From Gymnopilus junonius (taxonomy: Eukaryota > Basidiomycota > Agaricomycetes > Agaricales > Galerinaceae): a DNA stretch of 64,000 nucleotides. Made by a program: the position numbers and the translations under genes. The notes under the pieces were generated by a model. That model was not told the origin of the DNA, searched no databases, and saw nothing but the letters and a program-made list of their open reading frames with translations. The stretch is taken from positions 682,001 to 746,000 of the forward strand of contig JADNYJ010000005.1 of the NCBI GenBank assembly GCA_015501075.1. The letters run 5' to 3'. Of this stretch, positions 43,765 through 57,083 are shown in pieces (positions within the stretch are counted from its first letter, which is position 1; every line of letters begins with the position of its first letter).

Positions 43765-46700
43765 CTAGCCTGGTCCCATGCCAACAACAAAGGTCGTGCG
43801 TCCGCCCCTTGGAAGGACCAACACTTTCTCCGCTCCATGCGCTTGATAGGTTTCGATGCTTGGTACGGCCATGGAGCCCATCGTAATTGTGCCTGCTATA
43901 GGCAGGGCCGCTACGGTAACCTTTGGCAGAGAAAATTCTCCGTGGTGAAGGGCGATCAAAGTGATTGGTACAGTGTGCGTTGCTCCATCCTGCAATAATG
44001 GACGTAAACGATTAGCAATCCATTGCTACTGATCAGGCGCCGAAATACTGCACCTTAGCAATGAAGTCCCCTCTCTTCGGACCACTAACTAGCCATTCAC
44101 GAACCATCTCCTCGATATTGAAGCGAAGTAGGTATTCCTTATTGGTGTCACTTGGTGTCGAACCCCAATGGAAGGTCGTCTGTATTGTTAAGTTTGCGGA
44201 GATAGGTTGGCCAGCATACAGTGACGACAGTTGACTGTCTTCAGATTCCTTGGCAAAAGGTGTTGAAATAATGCGGATAGAAGCTGCAGCGACGACCTTT
44301 GGAAGGTTAAATAATGCTTTTAGCATAGCAGTAGGTAGAAACCTTACATTCATGAAAGGCACATCCACTGGTATCTTTATTTCGCGCCAGAAACCTATTG
44401 GTGACTCGGGGTGCCTGTGTTCGGCCAAGCGCTATATAGAAAAATAGGTTTAGGCAGTAAAGACTCCTCGCAACGATGCCACCGACCTTCCTCGCCTCTT
44501 TGAACAGATCAGAGATTTCGCCACTTTGCTTGTCCAGCTTTGCGGGCTCTGGGACATTCAGCTCCCCAGTAATCCCATACATATCCACCCATGCAGCATC
44601 GCTCTCGAGAGCATCTATAAGCTTGCTCACAACGGTGATGCGATGATGTGGACTCGAATCATTTTCCTCTATGATAGTCCGGACCTCACTCTCAATTATA
44701 GATTCAACCTCTGGGCGGAATGTCACCATCAGATGCCTCTATATAAACGATATGTGGTCACCTTCTCGTAACATCCTATACTTGATGTTCAACGTAAGCG
44801 ACTCCCGCACTTTTCCAGATAAATTTATTAGAAGTGAATATGTGACAATGAAAACCCGAATACCTGGTCCGTTCGAAGAGTCAAGACTAAACAAGAAATT
44901 GGCTGGTAGCACAGGTGTAACGGTCTAAGTTTGTCAGACGATGAGTACAGTATCAAATAAAGGACCTACCACCACCCGACGCTTCTTCATAGCTGGCTGT
45001 ATGGTTACACCATCTAGACCATCTGGAGGTAGATCCAACCTTGCGTCTGAGATACGAACATGCTGATGACTTGTGGTTGACACAGTAAACTTGGATATTA
45101 ATCTATGGTATGCATTAGACATATCACTAAAGTAAACCGTTATACGTTACCTTGTCCCGCGGAAGAAGTCCTCGACATTCACAGAGATGGGTAAAGTGGT
45201 GATAAGGATCCTTGAGAAGTTCGCTATCCGAGTAATGGAGGGTTCGTCCACTGTAACATACTCGACTTCCAGGTTGACTTTCTAAACATTAAAGCATTAG
45301 GGATAAAAACTTGGGGGAATTTGTGGACGTACCATGGCAGCCAGCGTTGATGCATCGGAGTGAGGAACAAGGAAGGTGATATCAGAGTCGTCCTCGACAT
45401 CTTCTATATTGATTCCGCCCTCCATGGCGTTGAAAGTATCAACAGCTTGGTCTTGAAAGGAATGAATAAATTTACAGTCGACGAACTAAAAGACATGACT
45501 TACCCCCGATAATACGGCCTCTTGACATCGAAATGAAACTGAAGGCGACGTCAATCTGATAGTCAATTTGCCAATCTTGTTCCTTCCTGACGATACTACG
45601 ACCATAAGGGACTGCGGCTTTCCAAGTTCAACTGTACGACATGCAATTTAGCCATGACATATAGCATATCGACAAGATACACACTTCGATTAGACTGAGA
45701 AATTCGCACATTGAGCGCAAGTGGGTCGCTGGGAACTCGTACAAGAAGGGGTGCTTGCTGGGTGGACTTGCTAGATGCTTTACGATAAGTCCATTGAAGT
45801 AGGAGACGCGCTGATCGAACTTCGGTGGATTCGAGCAAAAAAGAACCCGACTTTGAGGTCTGACATATCGATGAGTACTTATGGAGCAAGGAAATGGAGA
45901 AAAAGGTCACATACAGAGCAAAATAACGTAAAGGTCGACTTTCCGGAGGGACAACCTGATGGTACTTTTGATGTATAACGAAATTTCTCAGAATCCCGTC
46001 CAATAACTATGACACTGATCTCGTCAACCGGAAAGGCCTGCAGAATTGTTTCAGATAATAAAATACATATATTCAGCAAACTTACACATGGTAAGTGGTT
46101 CGTTACAACCACATCAACGAATGAGCCATCCCACGTCTCAGCCAATTTCGCATGACTCGAGACCTTAATGGATATGACAGGGTGATCAGGATGAGCCAAG
46201 TCTAAGGATGTCAGTTAGGTTGAATTAAAGGAAGACGAAATGCTAGAGCTTACCACTCTCTAGATTTTCTACCGAAGTTCTAAGGGAACCAACAAGGCGT
46301 GTCACGTAGTCAACTTTATCAGCTTCATGGATCAGCATTTCCGTGTCAGGATGCTCCACGTAGGTCTTCAGAAAGGACAAAACGATGTGTATCCACTCCA
46401 CATTTTTAGGCGTATCTAGGTTCGCATGTGTATCCAAGGCCCTTGAAAGCATGAAAGATTCTAACGACGTCCATAAATGAGGGGCGTAATGGGCAGGCAG
46501 TGATGTGAAGGTATTAAGGGCAGCGGTAAGGTTTCCGCGATGACTACAACGGCGAAATCAGTCAACAAGTGAGTAGAATTTTTGCATAAACCTACAGCTC
46601 AAGAGCTGCCAAGTTTCCATGAAGTTTAAGAGCAAATTTCCGTCGACCCGACTTGGCATATAGGTCGATAGCACGGTTCGTCACGGCAACATACAACTTG

Positions 46701-48299
46701 TAAAAGGCCTCAGGGGCGTTCACTGCTGCATCTAGTGATTCATTGGAAAAATGTAACTTGGTACCAACCGGCAGGGACCTGGATGAGATCAAAGATATGG
46801 AGAATGGGGAGGTTCTAGGTAAATGACCAGCTTCAATACCAACGACGTCTAGCTGAACGCAGCATACGCATGAGCAGTGTGATGAATGGAGAGGAGTAAT
46901 GACACTACCTGACTACGAGCAAGGTCCAGGAGCTCACCCTTCCCAGCATTCGCGGACCCAGACTTTGATGTATCAACCTTGAAAGATGTCGTCCACGTAC
47001 TTATTTGCTCAACAGCACTGAGAGCCGAAGAATATATCCAGCTTTCGATGAAAAGAGGAGGGAGAGTCGACTAGAGATGTTTTGAATAACTGCTGTAGCC
47101 CGAGCGCAAATATAATGCTCACTTACCTCAACTTCTCGAAGTCGTTCGCCAAAAGCGCAAAGAAAGTAGCCCACTTTGGTGGTAATTTCACTCAGTCGAC
47201 CCAACTTTGCGAGCAACTGACATTGTCGAGCGAGGAGGTATATCCGGAAATCAAAAACAGATATTGTGTTTGCCAAGATGAGATCTCGATAGGACTTTCT
47301 CGTTAACGATAATAAAGGCAATAAATCTTCCTGAGGGTTAGGCTGAATGAGAGACCCAAACCACGACATGTTTTTCTCCTTTGAGACTTTATAAAACAGA
47401 GTTTCCAGTTCATCATATGGAATTAGTGCTTCGTCAAAGAGATTCATGCCCTCGAATGAAGCAGCTAGACTCTCCTAAGAGTCTGTCAGAATCAATCATG
47501 TCAAAACGTGGCGATCGTACCTTCAAAATGAAGAAGGTGCAGAAATTCCAGCCAGGCATTGATTGCTGGTTGTCAGAACGTTTGACTTCTTCTTGCCGTG
47601 CGTCAATAGCGGCATCGAAAGCAAATATCAAGCCCTCCTTCATTCTATTAACAAACTCGGCCCATACCAGAGGCGTATCGTTTCCCGTTGCCCAATTTAT
47701 TTGCACGACGCTAAAAATCCGTTGAGAACTAGTCGGTCGACACAACGGAGTACAATTTACCGATCCCTTTTATCCGAATTGAAATCCGTCTTCAGCTTAT
47801 CCAGAACAGAGCCTTTTATTTGAAAGAAGTTTCCACCCGCTTGTCTAGCGGGATCAGGCCGAATAATTTGAAGGATTAACCATTCTTGGTTCTTTCGAGA
47901 AGTAACCGAGGTATGCCAGTCCTTGATTAGTTTCTTTAGAGTCGTCCGGTAAGTCTCCTGGTCACTATCCTTGAGGTTTACATCAGGTAAGAGTAAGAAG
48001 TATTATAGTTAATCACGTACTTCACAATGCACGATATATATGTGCAATAGTGGTTTCTCTAGCAAAGTGACAGGGACTTGCGTGTGCTCGTCACGTAGAG
48101 CTTCGAAAGGTACAAGAGAGACATCCAGTTCTTGAATGGTCTTAACAGATCCTCTGGACGCTGCCTTCCAATGTATATTTCGTAAAGGTAATTGAGCCAG
48201 TAAAGCAGCATGAACTTTGTTCCAATTTGGAGATGCAAGGAATAACGGAGGCGCCGTGAACGAAATCAGAGCCCGTTGACTTGACGATGACGAGGACAT
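43765..48299 (-). CDS. TRS130: TRAPPII subunit Trs130 (TRAPPC10)
   Basis: Large subunit of the TRAPPII complex, the GEF for Ypt31/32 (Rab11) at the trans-Golgi. The start MSSSSSSQRALISFTAPPLF is followed by NWNKVHAALLAQLPLRNIHW, EWLILQIIRPDARQAGGNFF, VWAEFVNRMKEGLIFAFDAA (highly conserved) and MPGWNFCTFFILKESLAASF. Then come GMNLFDEALIPYDELETLFY, YRDLILANTISVFDFRIYLL and ARQCQLLAKLGRLSEITTKV. The C-terminal beta-rich half contains many Ig-like segments and ends TYQAHGAEKVLVLPRGGRTT FVVGMGPG. About fifteen short introns; roughly 1200 residues, as expected. It diverges from RRP3 across 235 bp. Confidence 0.9.
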
Positions 48300-48534
48300 G
48301 TTGGCCGTTGGCGAGAATGCGACACTCTTTTCCTATCTATTAAGTATTCAAGACGGACGCGCCCAGAGAAATAAGTTGTTGGAGAATGTTCCAGTATTGG
48401 CGATGGCGTATGTATGTAAGTAGCACCGACGGGTGATCGCCCCGCAGGTCGAGATGATCGTGGGAACACGATTCGGAAACTTTTTGGACGACTACAAGTT
48501 GTACCAATTTCTTGTATCTCATCCTTACTCCAAA

Positions 48535-50103
48535 ATGCCTGGACCAGAAGAAGCCAGTACTTCACAGTCGCAATCTCCAGCTCCTCCAGCAACCTTCAAA
48601 TCCTTAGGGCTCATAGACCCACTTCTCGAGGCTCTAGACCGCGTCGGATACAAAAAACCTACCGACATCCAAATCGAGTCCCTACCTCATGCACTAGAGG
48701 GTCGAGATATTATCGGAATTGCTGCCACTGGTTCTGGAAAGACTGCTGCATTTGCTCTGCCAATTCTGCAGAAGTTATGGGAGGAACCAAAAGGACTATT
48801 TGCCTGCGTGCTTGCCCCCACCCGTGAATTGGCATATCAAATATCGGAGCAGTTCGAAGCCCTGGGTTCTGCTATGGGAGTTCGATGCGCCGTCATAATT
48901 GGAGGAATGGACATGCCAACGCAGCAAATTGCCTTGGCGAAGCGACCTCATATTGTAATTGGAACACCTGGACGTTTACTTGATCACTTGGAAACAACCA
49001 AGGGATTCAGCTTGAGGACTTTAAAGTTTTTAGTAAGTGATTCGTTATATTCCGGTGCTCTGTTTTTATTTCGATGCAGGTTCTGGATGAAGCTGATCGC
49101 CTATTGAATCTCGAATTTGCCGAAGCCATCGACAAAATTCTCAAGCTTATACCAAAGGAACGGACAACGTACCTTTATTCCGCGACAATGACAACAAAAG
49201 TAGCAAAACTACAAAGAGCAAGTTTAACCAATCCTATCAAGGTCGAGGTTACCTCAAAGTCAGTTCCCTGCTTGTCATTCGAATTAATTGCTGAGCTTCT
49301 TTGCAGATACCAGACTGTAGACACCCTATTACAATATTATGTCCTCATGCCTTTCATAGATAAGCAGGCATACTTCATTCATCTCGTCCATTCTCTTGCC
49401 GGAAATTCCATCATCGTCTTCACCCGTACAAAATCTGAGGCACAAATGTAGGTCTGCCTCCCTGACTCGTTTTACTTCTTTCTAAAGCTCAGACGCACGA
49501 ATAGGCTCTCCATTATTTTACGAATATTGAGCTTCGCAGCAGTACCAATCCATGGCGACATGTCACAAAGCCAGCGTCTAGGAGCACTTGCCAAGTTTAA
49601 AAGTGGTAGTCGGAAAATTCTCGTGGCCACAGATATCGCCAGTCGGTAAGTAACGCCTTTATGCATTATCGACATCTTGTTCATGAAGTTTCAGAGGACT
49701 CGATATACCTTCAGTGGATGTTGTCATCAATTATGATGTACCACAGCACTCTAAAGATTATATCCATCGAGTAGGACGAACAGCTCGAGCAGGACGCTCT
49801 GGAAAGGCCATCACCCTTGTGTCGCAATACGATGTTGAACTAATACAACGCATAGAAGAGGTGATCGGAAAGAAAATGGCCTTGTACGAGACCGAAGCGG
49901 AGGACGTCGCAGCGATCAAGGAAAGAGTGGAAGAAGCTTCGAGGGCTGCGAAGATGGAAATGAAAGATGCGGATATGAATGGCAAAAAGGGTCGGAAGCG
50001 CCAGCGTGAGGAGCACGGAGGTCGGGATGATAGAGATCGGGACGATGATGTAGTTGAGGCAGGGATGCCTATGCTAAAGAAAAAGTCAAAGCATAGAAGA
50101 TGA
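48535..50103 (+). CDS. RRP3: DEAD-box RNA helicase Rrp3 (DDX47-like)
   Basis: ATP-dependent helicase for 18S pre-rRNA processing in the nucleolus. Motifs in order: [20 protein letters not shown] with the Q motif ([12 protein letters not shown]), Walker [53 protein letters not shown] (split by an intron before LDEAD), [74 protein letters not shown] and [20 protein letters not shown]. The C-terminal tail is basic ([10 protein letters not shown]) and ends KKKSKHRR. The [20 protein letters not shown] segment points to Rrp3/DDX47. ATG at 48535. Four introns. Confidence 0.95.
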
Positions 50104-50165
50104 GTGCAATAATGACATTTTGATTTTTCCTTCTAGGCTCTGATTTTGTTCGCCTTTGATACACC

Positions 50166-51172
50166 TTAAGGAGTGAACATTAAGTCTGATCGTAGGACGT
50201 ATTTCGTCCCCTTGCGTACTGGAGACCCTTCATGAAGCATGCATTCTTGGCCGTGTCTGTTCGGTCGTTTCAGGTCCAGTTTCAACGGTGCACATCATAT
50301 GAGAGGACCATACCGATGCAAGAGAGCTGTCCCTCGCTTCAGAGTCGGCGTGATGACTTCCCGTGGGTTTCCTCTCTCCTCTTTGTAGAACAAGGTCTAT
50401 TGAAGAATGCTCACGATTAGCAACTTTTTTAAGTATTTGACCTTTCTTCTGACCTCTCCACCTTCAACACCATCTTCTATTCCTGTAAGATAAATAAGGA
50501 GGGTCCATTCTGACTTGACACCTGTAACAGGATCGCGAACGGAATCGTCGTAGTGCGGTCTGAATATCAACAGTAGTTAGTATCATCATGGCTGATGCTT
50601 CAAATTTCTCACCCAAAATACTGTGATGGTGAATATTTGTACATCCTTATATTTGAATTGCAGAATCGTGGTTTTCTTGGGGTATCCAAAGCAACAGGAC
50701 GCATAACGGAAGTAGGGTAGGGGAACGATGGAAGATGTGCATCCAATAAGCTATACAGCTTCTGCGCAAAATCTGCAGAGGTTACGGAGAATCGGTCTGT
50801 GTCGACGACATCGTAATTATAATGAGCACCAAAAGCCCTCACAAATTTGAGGTAGCTCACAGTTGACACGTTCTGCTTCACCTCTTTTCTTCGGTGGAGT
50901 GAGCTCAAGGGGTAGACCATCTATGAATTTAACAAAAGCCTTGCATTCTGCAGCAGACAAGAGGTCCTACAGGACATTCAAGTCTAACTAAGACCCTAGG
51001 ACGTTGGTAATTTGAAGAGTGCCCCTACGTCAATTACTATGATCTGGTCTTCAAGGATCGTCTGACATTCCAGATCCGACTTGGCAGTAAGGTCAGGGAA
51101 CGTTATGGAAGTGGAGACTGCATAAGCTCCCTGAGATGTTTCTTGTTTCTTATCTACTTTCTTCTTGGCCAT
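50166..51172 (-). CDS. 2OG-Fe(II) dioxygenase, prolyl 4-hydroxylase-like
   Basis: 2-oxoglutarate/Fe(II)-dependent dioxygenase; substrate unknown. The start MAKKKVDKKQETSQGAYAVS precedes TFPDLTAKSDLECQTILEDQ, VDRFSVT-type and KLYSLLDAHLPSFPYPT segments, then NSNIRMYKYSPSQYFG|PHYDD. The iron ligands are visible: H and D in PHYDDSVRDP and the distal H in HGQECMLHEGSP. The 2OG-binding Arg is in the conserved KGTKYVLRSDLMF near the end. About 270 residues in four or five exons. No signal peptide, so probably cytosolic or nuclear. It is convergent with RRP3, with stops 62 bp apart. Confidence 0.82.
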
Positions 51173-51331
51173 CGTATGCTCCGGATGAAGAACTGAAGAT
51201 GGAAGTGTCTTCGAAAGAATGAAGTGTAAATTGCGGCCCGTTGAGCCGCCTTAGCGCTACTTTTGAGGGCGATAATATGCTACCAATGCCCAATTTTGTA
51301 GATACAATATTAATCGATACAATCTATATAT

Positions 51332-52844
51332 TCAACTCCTCCTGAAAGATTTACCATTAGGATATCCAAACCAGACACCTGCAAGCAATAAGAGATTGCA
51401 ACACAGTAGTACTCCCGATGACAGAGACGTCGATGGGAAGATATTCCAAGCATACTCGATTCCCAGTAACAGAGCGAGCCTATCAAGAGAGATCAAGCAC
51501 AAGTTTTATTCCCAACAGAAAAGACTGCCTACTTTGCAGGTAGAGGATATCGCGTCCTCCAAGCTAGGAAGGGTATTTGTTGGGCATACCAAGAGTAGAA
51601 TTGGTAATGTAAAGAGCGAGCAAAAAGGATCCCGATTAGGTTGGAGCTGAACAGAACTGTAGCGATGTCTATGAAACTTCGTAAGACATTGCTCAAGCAA
51701 TTAGCTCTTATGAAAGCAAGACTCACAATCGGCCGTGATAGGCGACAAACCAGCGGGACGCAAGGGGCGTTTGAGTCCCCGGGCAAGCACAGGGTATAAC
51801 CCTCCATCAGGTGAACACCACTTGAACAGACCGAATGCGATCAGAGTAGTTACATGCCCGATGAGTAACGTCGTTGCAAGACGAGGGCTTAGGAATATTT
51901 CTTCATCGAAAAATCTCCAGTTAACAGTCCATTTATATAAAAAGACACGGCCGAAGTCAAAGGCAGACTGGGCATATGCCAGGGCATCTTCATGAAGAAA
52001 AGGTATCGCAAAGAGGACCTGGATAACAACTAAGATGAACATGTAGCCCAGCATCGGTATTAAACCTTTGCGTTTGAATAATATAACAAGGAGACCGGGA
52101 AGGTACAACAAGACGGACATCTTTACGGACAATGCTGCACTGTACACGATTGTAAGTTTCTCAAAACGACCTGAAAAATAACCACCGACCTAAAAAGCAT
52201 TATGCCCGTGTCGTAGAGATCATTCTGGAAAGCCAAAATCGCAGCCTGGACAGCTACAACGGACCAACAGTCGTTGAACAGGCGAAGCACATATATCGAG
52301 TGAAGTCGTTTGCTGAGAGGTAATAGAGCGATAATCCAATTGGGGACGTTGGCCGCCGAGCGATATATGCCACAGCAAAGGACCAAACTGGTCAAGTACA
52401 GGACACCATAAATGTATTGCGCTAGTCGTACACTCTTGCCCGTGTCGGTGACGTCGTATAGAAATTGATGGATTCGAACATGACCAGCAGGATAGCTGTA
52501 CAGAACAGTGGACATTAGTCTCCAGAGTGAGAGAATAGCAGAACATACACGAGAGGACCTGTAGGTCCCGTTATCAAACTATAGTTGTGCTGTCCATGTA
52601 AAAACGCCTTCGTCTGTATCATGTATGTCTCCCAATCGATTTCCGTGTCTGAAAGCGTTTGACAACCTCATCAGCCCAAAAACGGATTTGTGTCAAAGGA
52701 TTTCTGACATGGCACAAATCGGATGATGAGTCCAGTAAATAAAGCATCGCCGATGATGACGAGAGTTGCTAGATACCAAAAGTATTTAGGGTCGAAGAGT
52801 AACGAATGTGGAACACGCAGACATCGCTGGAGGAAAGAGGACAT
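51332..52844 (-). CDS. ALG3: Dol-P-Man:Man5GlcNAc2-PP-Dol alpha-1,3-mannosyltransferase Alg3
   Basis: ER multispanning mannosyltransferase that adds the first lumenal mannose of the N-glycan precursor. The start [20 protein letters not shown] is followed by [20 protein letters not shown], then [13 protein letters not shown] and [20 protein letters not shown], which are family signatures. After that come [60 protein letters not shown] and the late block [20 protein letters not shown]. The last exon ([20 protein letters not shown]) ends NGKSFRRS at 51332. Around ten TM segments and about 420 residues. It lies 99 bp downstream of the GH5 gene on the same strand. ATG at 52844; the upstream in-frame extension has no ATG. 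Confidence 0.92.
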
Positions 52845-52943
52845 TGAAAGTGTGGGAACCTTTCTTCGACGCGTCAGAAATGTGATCGCAAACCCACTTG
52901 ACACTTCAGAACATGTTTTTTGCAGACCATCACCATAGGTTAA

Positions 52944-55016
52944 TTACTTGCTCATAACAGCACCTTCTCCATGGTGTAAACCCTGCATAAATGCACTGCG
53001 ATACCCGTCCTCCGTTCCCTGCACGATCAAAGAAGGCCCAGCAACCGCAATAGCATCAGCCATATACTGTCCAATAAATCCCAGCCTCGACATGTTATAC
53101 GCCGCAAATGCTTTCGCTGTAGTCAACCCGTCCTTGTAACCTCTCGTGGTCGAGTTCTGCATCGCCTGATCCACTTGTTGAGCTCGTCGATTGTGAACAG
53201 CTGCAAATTTATGCGGGACACCGAGATATCCTTGCGCTGGATATGCAAAATGTTCTTGCGGAATAAGGTTTAGGATCCCAGGTGAATCGTCGGTCGGTAT
53301 CATGATGTTACTTGCTTCCTTGGCTAGAGCATTAGCTGCCTTCATTGATATGGACCTCCCGAAAGAGAAGAAAGTATCTGGAAGAAATTTCCCAACAGCT
53401 GCCTTGAAACACCAGCCAGGGTCATTATCGCAGTCTTCCTTTTTGTACGCTATTCATGACACGTCAGTAAACATGGCAAAGAGAGGAGAGAGAACCTTAC
53501 ACCAGAAGGCCCATCCAGCAGTCGCATTACTGTAAACCCTCATCTGCTCTGCACCAAACTGCTTTTGAACCGCATCAGCATTGTCGTCTTTTTGTAAACT
53601 CTCTGGCGTGAGAGCACAGGACCACTCATCCACCACTAGATTCCGACGCTGTGCCGCCGCAGTTTGTAAGAGAGATTCCGCAATAGTGCTGTTGACGTCG
53701 ACCAAGTGCTGAGAACCAGACTCTGCTTTGTCAGAAGGCGTAAAGACGAAATACGAGTGATGGTCTTGCACTATGAAATCCGTCCTTGCAGCAACGAATT
53801 TTGAGAATCGAGTAACATCAAACCCGTCGTGAAGATAGAGAGGAAGGCGCCCGGCTAGGGATGAGGTATATCGTATCACTTCAATAGCTCGTGTATCTGG
53901 GCAAAAAAAATCGAGGAATTCAGCTTCGGTTCAATCGGAAAGATAACACTACTTACAAAAGTCCTCCAAGGTCGGCCCATATTGCGGTTCGTTAAGTAAT
54001 TGGATCCCTACAACGTTATTGACAGGCGCAAACGTCTTCGCCAGGAAAGTTAGCACGTTAACAGTCTTGTCCATATTCGCAGGAACATCAAACAAATGTG
54101 TCTGGCCATCCGAAATACCAGAATGCGGCTGTCCATTCTGACTTCCAGGAGCCCCATGGAGGTCGACAAGCACTCCCAATCCAGCTTTACCAGCTTGATT
54201 AATAGCCCGCACGATCCGAGGCCAGCAATTCTGGTATACAGAGCCGACAGCCTCGAACGCAGTACCCTCTACATAGTCGGGCCCTAAATTCCAATACCCG
54301 ATAGGCAAGCGAACAGTGTTAATTCCAATGTTAGCCAGGTAGTCAAAGTCAGCTTGGGTGATGAAGGTGTCCCAGTGTCGTTCCAGTACCGAACGCGAAG
54401 AGTTGAGAGAGCCCATCCGTTGGCAATGTCGATCTCTGCCCCTTTGGAACCTGCAGCGCATTTGAATAGAGAGGGTGTCATCCAATCTTCATGAACAAAC
54501 CTAAGCGTTTGGAATTTAAATCTACCAGGGAAATTTCAAAAGCAAGGTCACATACCAAGAGCCCAAGTTAACAGCCTGTTGTTGTCTATAACGATAAATG
54601 TTCGATTCAGTTTGTTCGTAAGGCGGGAACTCCTGGTCTAGAATGGGAGGTGCATCATACGGCTCGACGTGGCAGTCAGAAGCAGAGGCATCATTCGCTA
54701 GTTCATGATCTAGAGTCGAAACTGGGTTGTGTTCCGCCGAAGTTGAAAGTGGTGGTAAATAGTACACATCGGCAATTGGGGTCTCTTGGGTCAAAAGAGC
54801 AGCAGAGGCTGCAGTAGGAGGCACATAAGCACCCGAGGTCGTCGCAGTAGCAAGCTGACTCTGAGCTGGACCGCCGAAGCTAGAAACATTGTAATGCACA
54901 GAGGTACGGTTGGCCACCGAAGTGCCAATCTGAGGGGCCAGGACAGATATAGGTTTATATGCGACCGACGTCAAGTCGTAGGCAAAAAGAATGGACAGTT
55001 TTGGTAGGTTGACCAT
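52944..55016 (-). CDS. EXG1: GH5 exo-beta-1,3-glucanase
   Basis: Glycoside hydrolase family 5 (exo-1,3-beta-glucanase type), acting on cell-wall glucan. The N-terminus MVNLPKLSILFAYDLTSVAY is only weakly hydrophobic. It is followed by about 130 residues of Ser/Thr/Pro-rich linker, and an N-terminal membrane anchor or signal exon could be missing. The catalytic domain starts QQAVNLGSW|FVHEDWMTPSLF. It then has ARSVLERHWDTFITQADFDY, NIGINTVRLPIGYWNLGPDY, LGVLVDLHGAPGSQNGQPHS, VVGIQLLNEPQYG (acid/base Glu), VQDHHSYFVF and RNLVVDEWSCAL (nucleophile Glu), with the aromatic AGWAFW near the end. C-terminal extension to HHGEGAVMSK. Six or so introns. All catalytic residues appear intact. Confidence 0.9.
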
Positions 55017-55886
55017 TGCAACTAGGCTAAGAGAAACGGATAGCGAGCTTGATATGCTAGACTTCAGATAACCGAAAGCAAGTTGAAGAACAAGAATAAG
55101 AACTCGGAAGTCAGAGCCAGCTGCAGGAAGGAGTGGACAGAAGACAGGAAAGAAGAAAAGGTTAAAATGTCCAGCACAGTCTCACAAACATTTAGGAGGC
55201 GAATCAGTAAGACGAAGGCAGGACTTGGGCCTTTTTGCAATGCGAGGTGCAGTCAGCGACTCGTTGGAGTAATGCCACTCATAGATGATAGTAGCTATGG
55301 TCAAACATGGTTGAGGAAAAGAAGGACCACAGACAACGAATGGCAGCGCATGCGAAGAAGACCACTGACGATTGCGTGCAAGAACAAGGCAAACTAAATG
55401 ATTACAGACTTCACGGGCACTTACATATTTCTCAATGCGTGTCATTCCTCCTTTCCGATGCTAATCGTTCAAAAAGTATTGTTATTATTGCACTCAAGAA
55501 CGGTACTATATTGCTGAAGTGTATATACAGAAGTGTAATGCTGACAAGTCCCGAACGGATGTATGTAATGATGATGAATGGATGATGGGAATATGATGGT
55601 AATTGCGACAAACACAAGACACGAGAGGAAAAGAAATAAGATTATTCATAGGAGGCACCAATCGACTATGGGGGAAAAGGGGACGTGCACTACAATCCAA
55701 CTCTTCCACAACATTATATGGTTTTTTGTGTAGGTTTCGCTCTTCGAACCAAACGTCCCGACCTCGTGCGAAGCGCCAAATACAGGGAAGGATCACCAAT
55801 TGAAGGCATAAAACATCGGACATTGAGAAGGGGGCAAACGTCGCACGAGGCGCATCGGGCATCGGGTGCAGTGTAATATGGGACGA
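55017..55886. other. Intergenic, GH5 promoter and TBP 3' flank
   Basis: About 870 bp between two minus-strand genes. Short ORFs on both strands overlap one another without recognisable motifs. No RNA gene found. Confidence 0.5.
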
Positions 55887-57083
55887 TCAGGGTTTGCGGA
55901 ATTCGCACAACACGGTATAAATTGTGTTGAAAGCCGTGTAGATCTCTTCCCTGACCTGAAGGTCGAGATAAACGTGTCAGCGGATGGATTCAAACCAGGT
56001 CCACTGAATCAAAAAAAGGGTATATGACAGACCCTCATGAAGACATCACCCGGCTTTCAACAACAATCTCGAGCCCAAAGGCCAAGAAAGACAAAGCACA
56101 GGAGAGCCTTGGAAGAGAAGAGAAAAGAAACTCACTTTAGCACCAGTCAAGACAATCTTTCCCGATACGAAGATGAGCAGGACGACCTTGGGTTTGATCA
56201 TACGATAGATCAATCCAGGGAATAACTGACAGAATGTTCAGTCACGCGACAACTTTGTAAATTATGAAGTTGCTTACCTCAGGTTCATAGCTGCTGAACT
56301 GTCCGTGGCTGTAGGCCAGTCCCTCCAAGCGAATGGGGAACTTGACATCACAGCTACCGACAATGTTCTGGATCTTGAACTCGGAGAACTTGGCATCAAA
56401 ACCGAGCTTTTGCACGATACGCGCGTATTTACGCGAAGCGAGACGCGAGTCATCTTCAGACTTGGCACCAGTCACGACCATTTTGCCAGACGCGAAGATG
56501 AGGGCGGTGGTTTTGGGATCGCGAATACGCATGATGACAGCTGCAAAACGCTAAACACATGCGAACAAACAATAACAGTTCGACATGCCGCGTGTTAGAC
56601 AGTAATATATGTACCAACCTTAGGATTGTACTCTGCGTTCCTAGCGTGCAACGCGATAGTCTTGAGATCCAATCGACAGTCAAGGTTCACAGTGGCAACA
56701 ATGTTCTGCAGGGTGGGTACGATACCCTCAACAGCGGTGATGTGCTGCTGCTCAAGGGTCAGAGGGACCGGAGTGGCAGGTATGGTCGACGCGGGAGGCG
56801 TTGAGGGCCCTGCGACCGCGTTCGAGGAGCTGGCAGCACCATTGGCGGAAGGAGCAGCGGTAGGAGGTGTTTGCTGTTTAGCTTGGGCTTGTGGATGGGT
56901 ATAGGAATTGAACAACGGAGATGGTCCAGGCAACGCAAGGCCCGGCTGCTGCTGTTGAAGACTAGCACCGCCAGGGAGAACTAGTCCATTATGGGGCTGC
57001 TGCTGCTGCTGGAACTGGTATGGCTGCTGTTGGACGTTTGTTCTGCCAAAAGTGATCTGACGAGCAGGGAGTGCAAAAGACAT
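55887..57083 (-). CDS. SPT15: TATA-box-binding protein (TBP)
   Basis: Core general transcription factor for Pol I, II and III. The N-terminal region is about 125 residues, Gln/Pro/Ala-rich ([13 protein letters not shown] and further Q runs), which is variable in the family. The conserved saddle starts [20 protein letters not shown] and continues [60 protein letters not shown] and [20 protein letters not shown]. The second repeat has [40 protein letters not shown] and [20 protein letters not shown], ending LCEFRKP. Four introns. All DNA-contact blocks are present. ATG at 57083. Confidence 0.97.
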